Shown in pieces: positions 51,291 to 64,000 of a stretch of DNA of 64,000 nt. A program made the translations under genes and the position numbers. How positions within the stretch are numbered: the stretch's first letter is position 1; each line of letters starts with the position of its first letter. The notes beneath the pieces were generated by a model. The model was not told where the DNA came from. It made no database searches and worked only from the letters and a program-made list of their open reading frames with translations. Origin of the DNA: Setaria digitata. Taxonomy: Eukaryota > Nematoda > Chromadorea > Rhabditida > Setariidae. The stretch spans positions 1 through 64,000 of the forward strand of contig RCAB01000184.1 in the NCBI GenBank assembly GCA_003640385.1. The letters are read 5' to 3'.

Positions 51291-53489
51291 TGAAAAGGAT
51301 CCGATAACCGGCTAAAAAAAATAATCAGAATTATTTTTTTCTTGTTACACTCTTTGTAAATCCAAGTGGAATGCAATTATTGAAGTGAAAATCTCCTGAA
51401 CACGGAAGTAAATTCAGATTAAACTCTATAAAATTTGCTAATGCCTCCTCCTCTACCCCAATTCCGAAAAGTAATATCAAAATTGGATCGCAAAAGCACA
51501 CTACCAGCTTCTCAAAATTATATCACCCTTTCACATTTTGAATTCCAATTTGGCAAGTAAATGGAAAAGTGGAAAATGGATTTTCTGGAAGATTCACACG
51601 CTATCAATATAGCAACAGAAAGGATTTTCCTTTCCCCTACTTTCTGAAAGACAGTTGAAATCATACCTAATTACAGAGGTACAAGATACAAATGTATAGA
51701 AATGAGATCGATGAATAACGAAAAACAGGGTCTCTCGCCAATCGCTTCCAAGCATTCAGCGGCGAGCAGAGCCTTTGGATATAGAAGTAGCGGTAACAGC
51801 AATGAAGCAACAGTACACCAGTTCAACAATTCCTGTTGTCTTAATCTTACGACCGATATCTTTCTTTTGTATAATATATCACAGCAATGAATTATTTATT
51901 ATTACTGTTGTTATCACCAAACAAAACTCGTCAATAAAACCAATAACGCCAGCTCGTAACTGTAATTTACGTCCTGAAAATAATAAATATGTATTTCCTT
52001 TATATGACGAATTATTAAAATGAATAACATCAAGTAAACTTGGACAACACATGACGCACGGTCTCTTAATACTAATAGATACGACGAAATATCCAACAGA
52101 TCCCATGACAGAGTGTAATAATCATTAATTACTTCTAGGAAAAACAAGACAATTTCGTATTGGAGGCTCACCAACATCAGAAAATCTGCAACGGAGACTC
52201 GTAATTGAGATTTAAGGCACAAATTTCGATATCAAAAAAAAAAGAAAGTGGATACGCTAATCAGTTCGGAGATTAAACAAGATAAATTTTTTCCTACAAA
52301 AATAATGAACATGAAGCATCTAAGCACAAAAATAAACGATATATTAAACAGCAATCAAATGGAGAAGCCGTTATATGTAGAATATATTTTGGACCACTGG
52401 AAAGAAAAAAAAAAGAAAATTTGAATAAATAATTCGACAAAACCTTTCCCAAACTAATAAAAAATGCAAATTATTTCTTCAAAAAGATGAACCGAAGTAG
52501 AATAGATGCTATCACAATAATGACTACAAATAGTTAATTTAATCCTCAGGAATGATAATTGGTATTAATTCATACAAAGGAATAAAACAAATCACACACA
52601 CGAATTAAAATGTGTTCAATGCAGAAGCTACATTATGTTTTCATGAGTGCAGCAGCCTTATGCAATGCAGGGTGCTGCTTTGACTTTTCGTAAACAACAA
52701 GGCATATCACATGTCATTAAATCTCTCAATGGCTCCATTTCTTGCTAATGAATGGAATCTAAAAAAAAAAAGTTCGAATTTCCACAAAAATATTTCACGT
52801 AATCTTGTAGTATATTTCGCTTGCAGCGAAAACAAATACAACGATAATCATAAGGAAGATAATGCTAAAAATAGGTTTCAAATTATGTTGCCATTAATAC
52901 TCACAAATTCATGTGTCAATAGCCAAAAGAGTACTCTGTTTATTAAAATAATGAAAAAAAAAAAAAAAAAAATGTTGACCAAATAAATCAGCACGTAGTT
53001 GAAACAAATTAAATCTCTGCAAATTACGCTCAGATTGAAAGGAAAAAAAAGAGCAAATAATCAATAATAAATGCCTTGAAACGAGTGTGTTTTTTTTCGC
53101 GTAATGAAACAAAAATCAATGTAAATAACCTAACTTTATGAATGAAATTTACAAATTTCTAAAATGCACGAAATATTAAAAAGATTATATTTCGAAATTT
53201 CATTTGATCAAAAAAAAACATCAACTGTATAGCAATCATACTAAATACTACGCAAATAAGAAAAGAAAAAAGACACGCCACGTACGCCAACAACAAATCC
53301 ACAGAATCACAAAAGGTTTTTTTTTTCCCATCCTGCGTACAATCAATAGCCGATCAGTGGCACTTTTTCCGTTCATGGTCGCGGCCCGAAACACTTTCCC
53401 GGTAAAAACTGATGCGTATTTTAACACTTTATAAAATGCCCATGCTTATTTTGAGTATTTGGCTGGCTCAAGCTAGCTGCTTTTGATAG

Positions 53490-53572
53490 CCATGCTAGCC
53501 TGGTCTTTTTTCAGTTAGTTAGTCTAGTCTTTTTTACAGCTAGTTAGTCCGATCCATTTCAGGCTAGATTGC
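53490..53572. repeat. Degenerate ~25-bp repeat
   Basis: Three units resembling CTAGCCTGGTCTTTTTTCAG, TAGTCTAGTCTTTTTTACAG and TAGTCCGATCCATTTCAGG follow each other with TTAGT/CTAGT junctions. Confidence 0.5.
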
Positions 53573-53825
53573 TTCACTACTTCTAATGCATTATTTTCTC
53601 TATCACTCTTTTCGTTATTCACTTAATTAGAATTATATGCTAATTGTGATAATTCATTTCGGCTACCTGACAGAAAAAAAAAAAAAAAAGAACGCGAACT
53701 ATTTATCCAATCTTAATTACTCCTTACTGGCATAAGTTTCTTCCCTTATTTTTTCTCTGTCGAATTTCTTGTTAATTCAGCTTAACCTCCTTATCTCTTC
53801 CTTCCATGGTTTCTTGTTGATTCAT

Positions 53826-53913
53826 TTATATATATAAATATATATATAATATATATATATAAATATATATAATAATAATTGGTATATATATACATATAAA
53901 TAAGAAATAATTG

Positions 53914-53944
<31 letters not shown>

Positions 53945-53945
53945 C
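53826..53945. repeat. TA-rich microsatellite
   Basis: Interrupted (TA)n runs. The last uninterrupted run forms the loop and inner stem of the inverted repeat at 53900-53959. Confidence 0.85.
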
Positions 53946-53959
53946 CAATTATTTCTTAT
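53900..53959. repeat. Inverted repeat with TA core
   Basis: The 16-base arm ATAAGAAATAATTGGT (53900-53915) has its exact complement at 53944-53959. The interval is mostly alternating TA, so a long hairpin or cruciform is possible. Confidence 0.85.
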
Positions 53960-56627
53960 CCTTTAAACAAAAAATTAATATATCTTCAGAAGTGTCTGTA
54001 GCTTATTGAAAATCTAAAACCAATTTTTTTTCAGATTCGTTTTTGAATTCAAAATTTTCATTTGTTCAGTAAATTTTAGGAATCTGTAAGGATGATTCGA
54101 GTGCAAGAATTAACCGAATGGCGAAATGTGATCAACAATAATTGTCATTCATCCATCATTCACAATCTGCCATGATTTTTTTTCCTGTCCACTTGGAACG
54201 GTGACTTTTTTTTGTTTCGTTTCATATCTATAATAAGAATTATATCATTGGATTGATTGATAATTAGTAACATTATCTACAATCAGTACACATTATATTA
54301 TTCAGGAAGTTCAGAAATTCTCTGTGCGAAAAAAATGATTAAACAATAATAGATAGGTTGATTACTCATAAAAATGGCGACATTCCTAATGCATTTTAAC
54401 AGATATGTAAAGATTGCAAATGAAATTATAACCATTTTCGTCAAGATATAACTCACAAGTTAAACTAACACATTGAAGAATTGAACATTCTTGAGTTATT
54501 TCATTCTTTGCATTTCACTCTTCTTTAATTTCAAAACTGCCAATGCTCTTTGATGCCATTCTTATTTTTTTAATAAATTTTTTCAGTGCTTAAAGGTCAC
54601 AATAACTGTGTTATTTTCTTATTAAAGAAATTTATTCGTCATTTTATGATTTAAAAGAGTAATGTTTTTTTTCCGTTCCAAACTACCTTTTTTTTGTATA
54701 TGTGTTTTGTATAACAATTTAAATAATTTCTAAATTAAAAAATAAATTAGTAGTCGTAGGGATGTAATTTTATTTTTATTTTTATCGCTGATTTTTTTAT
54801 CGAAAGCTGATATAATTTGTGCGAGCTGATATTAATGGTAATTTAGTTTTATGGTAACGATAAGTAACAATTTAATCATCGTGCAATGAATAAATATTCT
54901 AATAAATGATAATTGTAATTTTGAGAAATGTATGTGATGTTATGGGATTGGTCTATAACTTCACTTAAAAATTATGAGGCAAAACTAGCGATTGTGGATG
55001 CAGTATTAAAATTATATTTATTGGTAAGAGTGCCTGAAATCGTAGAACAAATCTAGAAGAAATTTTGGAAGATTGGAAAGAATTGATTTGGCTATAAATG
55101 ATATCGTTGAATAAAGTATGGAAAGTGAAAATTAATTTTACCGACTGCGGAAGTTGATTTTGCTAATACACAGATGCGTTCCATTATATTTCCTCATTAT
55201 CCTTACTTATCAATTTACCAATCTTTTAGCAATTGCATCTGGATGAAATGAGTAATTTCAGTTTTATAACTGATTGATTTTCGGTTGTGATGCTGTTCAT
55301 TAAATATAATACTATGGAGTGGTTCAACTCAAATTCTGATTTGACTTTATCATATCAGCTCATCTTCATCTACGTTTATTTTTATGATGAGATAAACGAG
55401 GAAATAGAAGATGTGTGATAAAGTAGAAGACTATATAAGAGAAGGACGAATAGATTGAGTGGTGAAAAAAGCGATTTGTGATTTGTGGGATGTGAAATTA
55501 TATTGCAAATAACTGTAAGCATTATTGGGTTATAACATGTATTCTGGGGATTGCTAAAATTTTTTGTCACTAAATATTATGGATTATGGAAAATTTCTCT
55601 GCAAAATTTCTCTGTTTGATAAAGGACAAATTATTTCGTAAATATTTGCTAATAAATTTAATATACTAGCAAAACAAAGTTAAGATTTAGTAAAATATAG
55701 GAGTAAATCAGTGATATCACTAATCTCATATAGGTTAGTAATTACAGTGATTTGACTTTGATAGATTCCGTAGAGATTTTATAAATTAAGTTACATACAC
55801 TAAGCTAGACTTCATAAATAATAATGTTCAATTGATAAAGATTATAAAGTAAAAGTAGCAGCCATGTTATCATCATGAAATTGTGAGGATGGAAAGTTAA
55901 ACTCAATTTTACTAATTATAAGACTTGAGTTAATCGTAGTGCAGATAGACTTGAGAAAATTCATGTCATGATTGATGTTGTAAAAATGCCATAAAGGATG
56001 AAAATCAAAATTAGATGTGGTAATTATAAAAATTGGTATTACTTTTTATTTCTCGTACCATGCTGAGAATTTTAATTGATCATTGGAATAACAATTTTTT
56101 TCTTTGCTTGATATTTCTGCTGCGAGGACTATTTGGCAGCAATGCTACAATTATCTCAATAATTTAGAGATTGAGTAAATTATTTAAATTAGAACTTAAT
56201 TTTGATAAAAGAAACAAGAATATAGTATGATATAAAAGATATTTTTTATCTTTTCTATTACATCAAACTTAAAGGGTAATATCGGCATATATTTATTTGC
56301 AATAATTTTTAAACAATTTATTTCCTAAAAATGATTCTCGAGATGTAATCTTTTAGTGGTCTCCATTAATTTCTCGAACATATTTTCTTGTGACAGGTCG
56401 AAATTTCTTTTTATTCAATTGGTTAAGATATTTGGTTAGTATTTTCCCGGTTATCATTAAAATAGATATCTCTGGTAGGGAAGCTAAATAAATGTTAAGA
56501 ATGATTGGTATTCTTTGCTTGCTTATTAAGTGTAATGTTTAATTGATCAAATCTTTTATTTAGATGTAGCATTAAGTAGGTTATTTTTACTTCCCGTACA
56601 GCTTATGTATTTTTTCAATATTTCTAT

Positions 56628-56664
56628 TTTTTTTCAATATTTCTATTCGAAATATTGAAAAAAA
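56628..56664. repeat. Short inverted repeat, 16-base arms
   Basis: TTTTTTTCAATATTTC at 56628-56643 pairs exactly with 56649-56664 across a five-base loop. A direct copy of TTTCAATATTTCTAT lies just upstream. Confidence 0.8.
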
Positions 56665-57719
56665 TTCTGATATGGAAATTCTCATACATTTTTCATGTGC
56701 ATTTTCCTTTTCGCTACTTTTTTTTTAGTTTAAGTATTACTTATATTTAATTTTCAGCATCTTCAAAGAGAATAAAAACAAAATTTTGCTTTAAAAAAAG
56801 AAGCTTCTGAATAATGCAAAGTAGAAGGGAATCAGAAATGGATAGTAGATTCATATTTAAGAAATAGTAAATAACCATGTTCTAATTATGCTTGTTCTGT
56901 TTTGTTCTGCAAAAGTATTGACATAGGATCTTTTGAGGTACCGCTGTGCAGAAAATGATGAACAATAAAAGAAATACATTGAAAAGTGATTTAATTGTTG
57001 AGATGAAATTCAAATATTTCATAGGAAAATTATTTTTAATGTATCAAATTGTTTTTTAAAAGAAAAAAACTGCCAAAGTTCTATGATCTTAGTAATTAAT
57101 ATGACTTCTTAAATCTGCAACAACAAGCAAGAAAATTTTTTGGGTATCCTTCTAAATTTTATATTAATTTTTGCATTGTATAATTTCATAATACGCATGA
57201 TTATAAAATTCAACACATTAATGTTTAAGAAAAAAAAGAGGAAAGAAAAACAGTTGTTATAAAAAAAGAACTGATTTGTCAAGTAGTAGCTGGAAAACAA
57301 TTGTGATAAAAGAAAAAAACAAACTGATCAAGTGGTAAGTTAAAGAATAATAGCAATAAAAATAGGAATTTGGCAAGTGTTATTCTAAAATAACTTTTAA
57401 TTCTTAATACGAATGTTATTCCGAGTATTTTCAATATTGATTTCCATAAAATAAAATATTTGTTAATATTCTCCACAATAAAAATATCATTTTAATTTTG
57501 GTATATTCAGTGTTTTAAAAGTTTCATACAAATTGATAATTCACCATCATTTTATCGTTTTTCAAAACGATTTAAAAATTCACGAATGATGAAAATTGAT
57601 ATTTAATAAAATAATTTTATTCTAACTTCATTTTCGATTTTGAAAAAAGATAGCAAAGTAATGAAAGTATTGAGCGATAGATACAGTAGCAAATTAAAAT
57701 AATATCGGTATGATAATAT

Positions 57720-60700
57720 CTAAAAGGTAGTACTGATAAAAATATCAATCATTGGAGGTAACATCAAAAAAAGTGGGCCGAATTTTATCGCATATTCTAC
57801 TTGTCTAATAAGATATTCACGTGATGATAACGGATTATCACTTATCATTTGTGCCAACTTACTTCCTCTCTTTTTTTGTACCTGAAAATACAATCGTTAA
57901 TTGTTCTTTTTTGAATTTCATTTTAAATCATTCATGCGGCAAAAATTGTAATCCATTAAAAAATCACCATCATCTATGATTCAATTTAATTTATCTCGAA
58001 TTGAACAACGAACACTTAAACGCATGAGCTTATGTTTAGTATTATTATGTATGCTAAGCTGTTTTATTAAACATTTCTTGGAAATAAGTTATGCTTTCTT
58101 AACATAAGATTTTCAACAGCAAATCTTTGAAAACCGATCAATATTGCTGTACTTGATAGGATAGTGTTTAATTTGAAGCTTAATCATCTGATATTATAAG
58201 TGGTGTGGCATGTTAAAATAGAAGCTAACATATCATAATTTATGATAGTTCTTAAAGCATTCACTAAATTTCTTCTTGCAGCTGCACCATCAATGATAAT
58301 TGCAATTTTATTCCATTGCGCAATGCGACTATTGCGCATTTGTTCCACCGAAAGTGGCACACAGATTAGTGGTACACCAGCATATGCTGCTTCCAGAACA
58401 GTGCTCCTATCGCATTCCGTTATTAATGCTCGTAAATTTGCGTGAACTGCAAAATTTTAAATATTTATTCGAAAATAGCTAAATTTATTAAGTACTTTTA
58501 ATTAATTAATATTAACGAATAAATGGAATCAAAAGTCCACATTTTTGCATTCTTCCGTCTTTTTTTTTTTTTTTTAACGAGAAAATTAACTATAGTAATA
58601 TTATAAACGCAATTTAAAGCATTGGTGACATACTTCATGACATGTAATTACATGGACACTCTACACGAATATTATAAATAGCAAATTTAATCTTAATTTT
58701 AATCTCATCGAGCAGATCTTTTTGTGGTATATCATTCCTGCTGATAATATTGGGTATATCCGCAATAAGATGACTATCAACTTCATGATTTAGCAAAAGC
58801 GTTACCTAAATTATTCAATGTAATAACAATTATATTATATTTTGTATATGTATGTTATTTCTTAAGCGTGTGCCTAGTTCATTCACTGCATACGTAAGTA
58901 GCGTCCCTAGTGTTAAGGTAAAAGTTTATCCAATGAAAGGTGGTAACGCATGTTGGATAATCGACTGAAAAATATTTTCATCCCTTGATCACAATGCTTC
59001 TGTTGTATCACCAATTTTACCCCCATTATATCCGTTACCGAAGCGCATGCATATTTTTTAATGTTCAATTTTTTGAATGATGCAAATCCGCTTCAGTGAT
59101 AGCAAAATCGAAATTTTCAGATTTCAACTTTTCCATTAAAATATCATCGTGCAATTGCCCTTTGATGAAAATGAGCTACTTATTTGGAAGTGATTCGATT
59201 AAATGAAAGAAGAAGAGGAAAAAAAAAAAACTGAGAAATGGAAAAGCTGAATCAACTTTCTTCTCTGATAGTAGACACTACTAAACTGAACTATATAATA
59301 CAGCAACATTTTCTATTTTCTCAATTCAATTAAATCATTTGAAGTACCTATGCAAATTACCGTAATTTCGAAATTTTTTAGGAGCATTCAAAGTAAACTG
59401 TATTTTTTAACAATGGTTTAAATATAATAGTCATTGTCGAAGTGAAACAACTAAATCATTCTCAACTGATCTAAATACTATAATTAATGATACGGTGCTA
59501 TATAATGATAATCTGTGATATCAGTAGTTTGCTTAACGATGATAATTCGTGCTATTAATTGGTTTATTTCCTAAAAATACAAATGATTTATGATATCAGC
59601 TCCTCACTTATCAATAAACAGTGATATTGACCAATTCATTTATTAATAATCACTGAAAATAACCAGTTTACTTAAATCTATTCTCTTAGTACAAATTAGG
59701 ACCTATTATAAAATATATATACAGAAGCGAAGAAACCTAAATTCTTTCAACTTATAACTTTTTCAACCTAATTATTTCAAATTTCCAACTCATAGTTCGG
59801 AAAAAGAAATACTAATTTAGCTTACTGATACAGTGTGTTAGCTGCAAATCGGTAAATTCACGAAAAATCTGAAAAAAAAATGATAAGCAATTTAAATTTG
59901 AATTAAAAATTTATTGTAGCATATGAGCCTACAGCAGTAATTGGTGTTATTAATTATATTATATCAACAGCCTATCAGAAAAACTGTCCAATCGTTTTGA
60001 AATATAAAAAATAATTAACCTTTAACATGTCCCAAAATCAGTAAGTTTTTGCAGTCTATAGTTTTTCAAATGTATGAGCAGAAGCTGCAGGTGTCGGCGA
60101 TGAATATTCTGAATCTTGAATTAATTTCGCCAGTTTCGATCCATTTATTCTAACTTCCGGATTTATCATTGGCAAGTATACCATCTAGAATTGGACCCTT
60201 CAGGTGTGCAACAAATTCTTTTTAGGCTATAAGAACTGATTGACTGAAATGATGCATGGACGCAGAATGAATTTTTTTTTTTCGAGAGCAGTTCCTGATA
60301 TTAATAATTCAAAACTGCCAAGATAACAAGTTATTGATTTGTCATAAGAAAGAAATTAAATTTCAACAAATTCTAAGGCATAAAAATAGTTAGAAATTTA
60401 AAAAAATTGTGCATTTTTTTAAAAACTGCCTACCCGAAAAATGAAGCTTTTCCTTCCTAAAAAAAATTATTGGGAAGCCATTTTGGTACAGAAATTACTG
60501 AGCTGATCAATTTATAATTCCATCAGCAAAAGACTCAGGTTAAAGTTGGCGATAGTTTTATCAAATTAACAAAATTCTTAGAACTGCTGCTGTTGAATTT
60601 TATATAATCAAATTTTGTTAAAGAAATTTGAAAATTGTTAAAAACTGACAGCATCATGGCTAGCTTTTACAAGTTCATCAGCAATACGCCACATAAAATT

Positions 60701-60808
60701 AACATTTTCAAATTCAATCCGCAGCGAATAAATTAAAATTTTATAACTGCAAACATCTTGGTGCAGTAGCAACAGCAATGTTAAGCATGCAGTTACTAGT
60801 TGCTTCAT
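57720..60808 (-). pseudogene. UDP-glycosyltransferase pseudogene
   Basis: Decayed member of the nematode UGT family, whose intact enzymes conjugate sugars from UDP-sugars to lipophilic compounds in the ER lumen. Recognisable pieces (high to low): 60650-60808, signal peptide MKQLVTACLTLLLLLHQDVC then YKILIYS; 60056-60184, MVYLPMINPEVRINGSKLAK; 59826-59868; 59065-59159, ILMEKLKSENFDFAITEADL; 58667-58805; 58230-58446, AAYAGVPLICVPLSVEQMRN (the donor-binding UGT signature); 57720-57881, AQMISDNPLSSREYLIRQVE with YAIKFGPL. Most joins still agree in phase. Breaks: the second piece runs into in-frame TAG and then TGA; the fourth meets TGA and continues in shifted frames toward 58960; the HGG of the signature is replaced (ALITECDRS); a seven-A run at 57871-57877 puts the last piece out of frame by one; the C-terminal membrane anchor is absent. 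The remaining possibility is a badly assembled live gene. Confidence 0.78.
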
Positions 60809-62420
60809 CACAGAAATATAATCTAAAATGCAATCACATCATTAATTACAACATCTATTAAACTTTACTTCGCAGAGACGAACAACAGAGAAAATTTCGG
60901 GAAGAAAGAATTCATACCTTTTAAGTAATTGTTCAAATGATGACGAATGGAATTAGCTGAACTTAAAACTGAACTAGCAACAAATTAAACAAATCATTCC
61001 AAACGTTAAACAATGAGAATAGCAATTAAATATAGTGAAACGACAGCAATTAATTATCGGTAATTGATCTTTGCGATTTGTCGTTGTATTAACCATGCTC
61101 TGATTTAAGACTTTAAAAGAGAAATGAAATTAAAAGTGCAGTGAATGCAATTAAACGAGATTTTATGTGCGAAAGAAAATTTTAATACTTCGTCGAGTAA
61201 AAGATGAAAGGTAAAATAAAATCATATTCTACAAATCCTCGCCGTTTTATTCAATATAAATCGTTGCAAATTAAAGAAATTAATTATAATCATTCCCAGC
61301 AATCCTAGATAATTCATTGTGGAGTATAATTCTATTTATATTAAAACCATTTCCAGCAATTCTAAATATTTCATTTTTTTTTTTTTTTTTTGAACACTTA
61401 TGAAACGCATAAAAAATTTTTTCACCTCAAAATTTTGCAACCGTACTCAATATATACATTACGATTTAATCAATCAATTAATCAATTACTGAGCAAATGA
61501 CTGCAATAAACGAGATGTGATCATATTTTTTCATATCATAGATGCAAGCAATGTTAATATGCGATACATTTTCTCAAATGATTATTTAGTCATTTAGAAA
61601 TAGTGAATTAATAAATCCAGTAGTTCATTTATTATCATGTTAATAAACATTATCAACAATATTTTCGCAAAACCATTATTATTATTATTGTTATCATTTA
61701 TTATTATTATCGCTGTTTTATATTGGAACTTTGATAACATGTGATTTTTATTTTTCCTATCACTGATTATTTTTTTCGTCCCCACGAAATTTTCGAACTC
61801 AAATGTATGGCAAAAGATATAGGTATAGATTAAGTGTAAGTAGCAACTTAGTGTATTATCGCTTTTATAAACGAGCCATGATGACATGGATTTAGAAGTG
61901 CGAAAGAAAGAACTAATTGCTACGTTAAATTTAAAAATTGAGTTTTCTAAATCGATAATATTAAAATTACAAGCGTCTTCACTGCTGTAATTGAAAAAGC
62001 AATTCACTATATAGGAAAGAAATCTTTTACTTGACTAGAATTAAAAAATTATGACTTTATGAGTGAGGTAAAAGTAAATATATAAATTCAACCATTGAAC
62101 TCTGCCATAATTTTTATCGTTGATATATGGCTGTATTGTAAAATGCAATGGACAAAATGCTCTATAAATGGCACTTTTTTGAACAAATGGAAAAGGAGGC
62201 CAAAATTTATTTCAGATGGGAAGAGAATCTTAAGAAAAAGAAAAAAAAAAAACCAAAACATTAAAAAAGATCAAATGCGGAAAAATTGGAAGCAGTTTAA
62301 TCACATCGTTGAAATTCTTCATTTAAATGAAAAAAAAAAGAAAATTTCTTGAATTTTCTTCAAAAATTTTCTCAAAAATTGTCGCGCAAACTGTCTATGC
62401 CAGCAGCATCTTTAATAGTG

Positions 62421-62456
<36 letters not shown>

Positions 62457-64000
62457 ACACGACACATATTATAGGTGTGTGACAAGTGGTAATAACTGTC
62501 TTATTATATAATAATTATGTGATTTATTGGAACTTTTATTGTAGAATAAAAATGCAAATATTTGTAACTTGTAGTTCAGAAAAAAAAACGAAAAACTTCT
62601 AAAAAATGAAATGCAAGAAAATTTTTATAAATCTTTTTTTGCTCGCTTATATGCATTCTTCGTATCAGTTTTTGGAAGCGCTATATTATTTGATAAATAT
62701 TACTTTAATAAATGAATATGAAATTTTCGATTTCTTTATTCTATTATTTTTCCGTTAATTTTTCTCTTCCTAAAATAATCGCTAGCTAAAAGCTCTATTG
62801 TTAAAGTTTGTTAAGATAGGATGAAAATTTCTCGTTACACTTCAGAATTTTTTTTTTTTCTATTTTAAAGAAACTAAATTTTAACAATGATTTTTGTTAC
62901 AATTTTTTTTTCGCTTTTTGTTCAAAAAAAAAAGTTTTCCAGTTGATTTATAAAAAAAAAAAGGTTTTCTTTTTCCTTCAGTCTTTCTTCTTTCTCCTCC
63001 GCTATTTCGTAATGTTCCAAATTTTGACAAATACTAAAAGTGGAAAGTGACAGGGAATGGGCAGTGACAGAGGTGGAATGGCAGGAGGAAAACTTTTTGT
63101 AATGGCCAACTGACGCAGTGATCTTTAGTACAAGCAATCATCCATTTACAGAAAGATAATGTGTTCGTTGGTTTGGGATGCTTTTTTTTTTTGTGAAATG
63201 CGAGAGAGGAAATCGCGGGGAGAAAAATGCTGGATGAAGGAAGTTGAAAGCTGAAAGAAAATACAGTAACACAAAAATGGCATTAGTGGGGAGAGGAGTA
63301 GATAAGGGGGCGGGGAAAAGAGTCAAAACTGATGAGGTAGAGTGGCAAAATGGTAGAGCAAAAAATGAGAAGACAAAGAGCGATTTATAGAAATGATTAA
63401 GTTGCAGAGAGTGAAAAGAAAACGAGAAACATAGAGAGAAAAAAAGAGGCGGGAAACGTGACAGGAAGCGGGAAAAGAATAGAAAGTGAGTGATGATGGG
63501 ATACTGACCAACGATTGGTGATCATGATCCATCCATTCCACTATTTCCACTCCCATCTCCGCCCTTTTCCATCTCTGTCCCGCCTTCCATTCCCGCCTCG
63601 GTCCTTTGCCCAACTCAGATTATTTCCCAAATTCTTTGCCCATCGATCTTTCACCTTAGGCATTTCATTTAAAAATTTTTTTCTTCCATTTTATAGCAAT
63701 TTTTTGTCTCAGAAATTTTAACATTACTTATTACTCAAGTCAAGTTTATTATTTATTATCTAAGTAAAATTTATACAGGTGAATGATTTTTTCTCCTTTC
63801 TTTTTTCTTTTCGCCTCGTTTTTTCTTTTAATTCCAGTACATATTTTGATCTACATCAGTTGCACATCGCATTAGCATAAAAGGAGAAGAATTTCATTTC
63901 CAGATATTTGAAATGAAATAACTACAAGTCTAAATTAAAAGGAGATAAAAAAATTTCGGAGTAATAATCTTAGCAATAAAAGAACAATATTGAACAGCAC
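60809..64000. other. AT-rich flank, no gene recognised
   Basis: Contains a 34-base A tract, TTA repeats near 61675-61720, and a purine-rich segment at about 63180-63490 followed by a C/T-rich segment at 63520-63620. Open frames at 63323-63613 (-) and 63515-63721 (+) overlap each other and follow this base skew, so I do not call them genes. The promoter of the former UGT gene would lie in the first part. Confidence 0.45.
62421..62454 (+). repeat. 34-base A homopolymer
   Basis: An uninterrupted run of 34 A. No poly(A) signal just upstream and no flanking target-site duplication were seen, so it is treated as a simple repeat rather than a retroposed tail. Confidence 0.85.

Larger units (their letters stand above)
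51312..57719. other. Upstream region of ntl-3, no gene recognised
   Basis: A GC-richer stretch at about 51690-52200 has open frames on both strands (for example 51702-51890 + and its complement), so none can be preferred; it probably includes the ntl-3 promoter. A smaller GC-richer patch lies at 53330-53440. The rest is AT-rich with hairpins and simple repeats listed separately. Confidence 0.45.

Noticed and set aside
51702..52023. Overlapping frames on both strands upstream of ntl-3
   Set aside because: Several frames on both strands are open at once, which indicates GC-richer sequence rather than a gene.
62095..62454. Retroposed gene ending in the A34 tract
   Set aside because: No poly(A) signal at the expected distance, no target-site duplication, and the open frame before it is lysine-rich low complexity.
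1..64000. Transposons, viral insertions, Wolbachia transfer, CRISPR arrays
   Set aside because: No transposase, reverse transcriptase, integrase, bacterial-type genes or spaced direct repeats were recognised by eye; a translated search would be needed to exclude decayed copies.

Overview
This looks like nuclear DNA from a nematode, most likely a filarial or other spirurid. It is strongly AT-rich. Genes are split into many short exons with nematode-type 3' splice sites (T-rich followed by CAG or TAG). Good splice acceptors lie a few bases 5' of several start codons, as expected for spliced-leader trans-splicing. Protein relationships were judged by eye from motifs. No database search was possible, so the species and exact orthology are inferences.

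Layout. 1-2990: AT-rich flank. 2993-6916 (+): 12-exon Spinster-type MFS lipid transporter. 7579-9773 (-): 7-exon FRG1 homologue, convergent with the transporter. 10936-11181 (-): possible small secreted protein. 12285-17372 (-): 6-exon START-domain protein resembling STARD10. 17373-27870: gene-poor, with only weak exon candidates. 27871-31136 (-): PP1-like Ser/Thr phosphatase, first exon not found. 33748-35289 (+): small RING-finger protein. 35895-36239: tRNA-Val(AAC), present twice only because a block is duplicated around an N. 38844-51290 (-): 15-exon CNOT3/NTL-3 subunit of the CCR4-NOT deadenylase, about 755 aa, the largest gene here. 51312-57719: no gene recognised. 57720-60808 (-): decayed UDP-glycosyltransferase pseudogene. 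60809-64000: no gene recognised.

The genes do not form a pathway. They are ordinary eukaryotic housekeeping or signalling genes (lipid transport, splicing-associated FRG1, lipid-transfer START, phosphatase, ubiquitin-ligase-like RING, mRNA deadenylation). No mobile element, CRISPR array or new multi-gene system could be supported.

The most useful second looks are: the UGT pseudogene; a GC-AG intron in ntl-3; a phosphatase intron whose reading frame only joins without an AG acceptor; possible alternative exons in ntl-3; and four single-N joins, each flanked by a direct duplication, which suggests assembly artefacts including one of the two tRNA genes.
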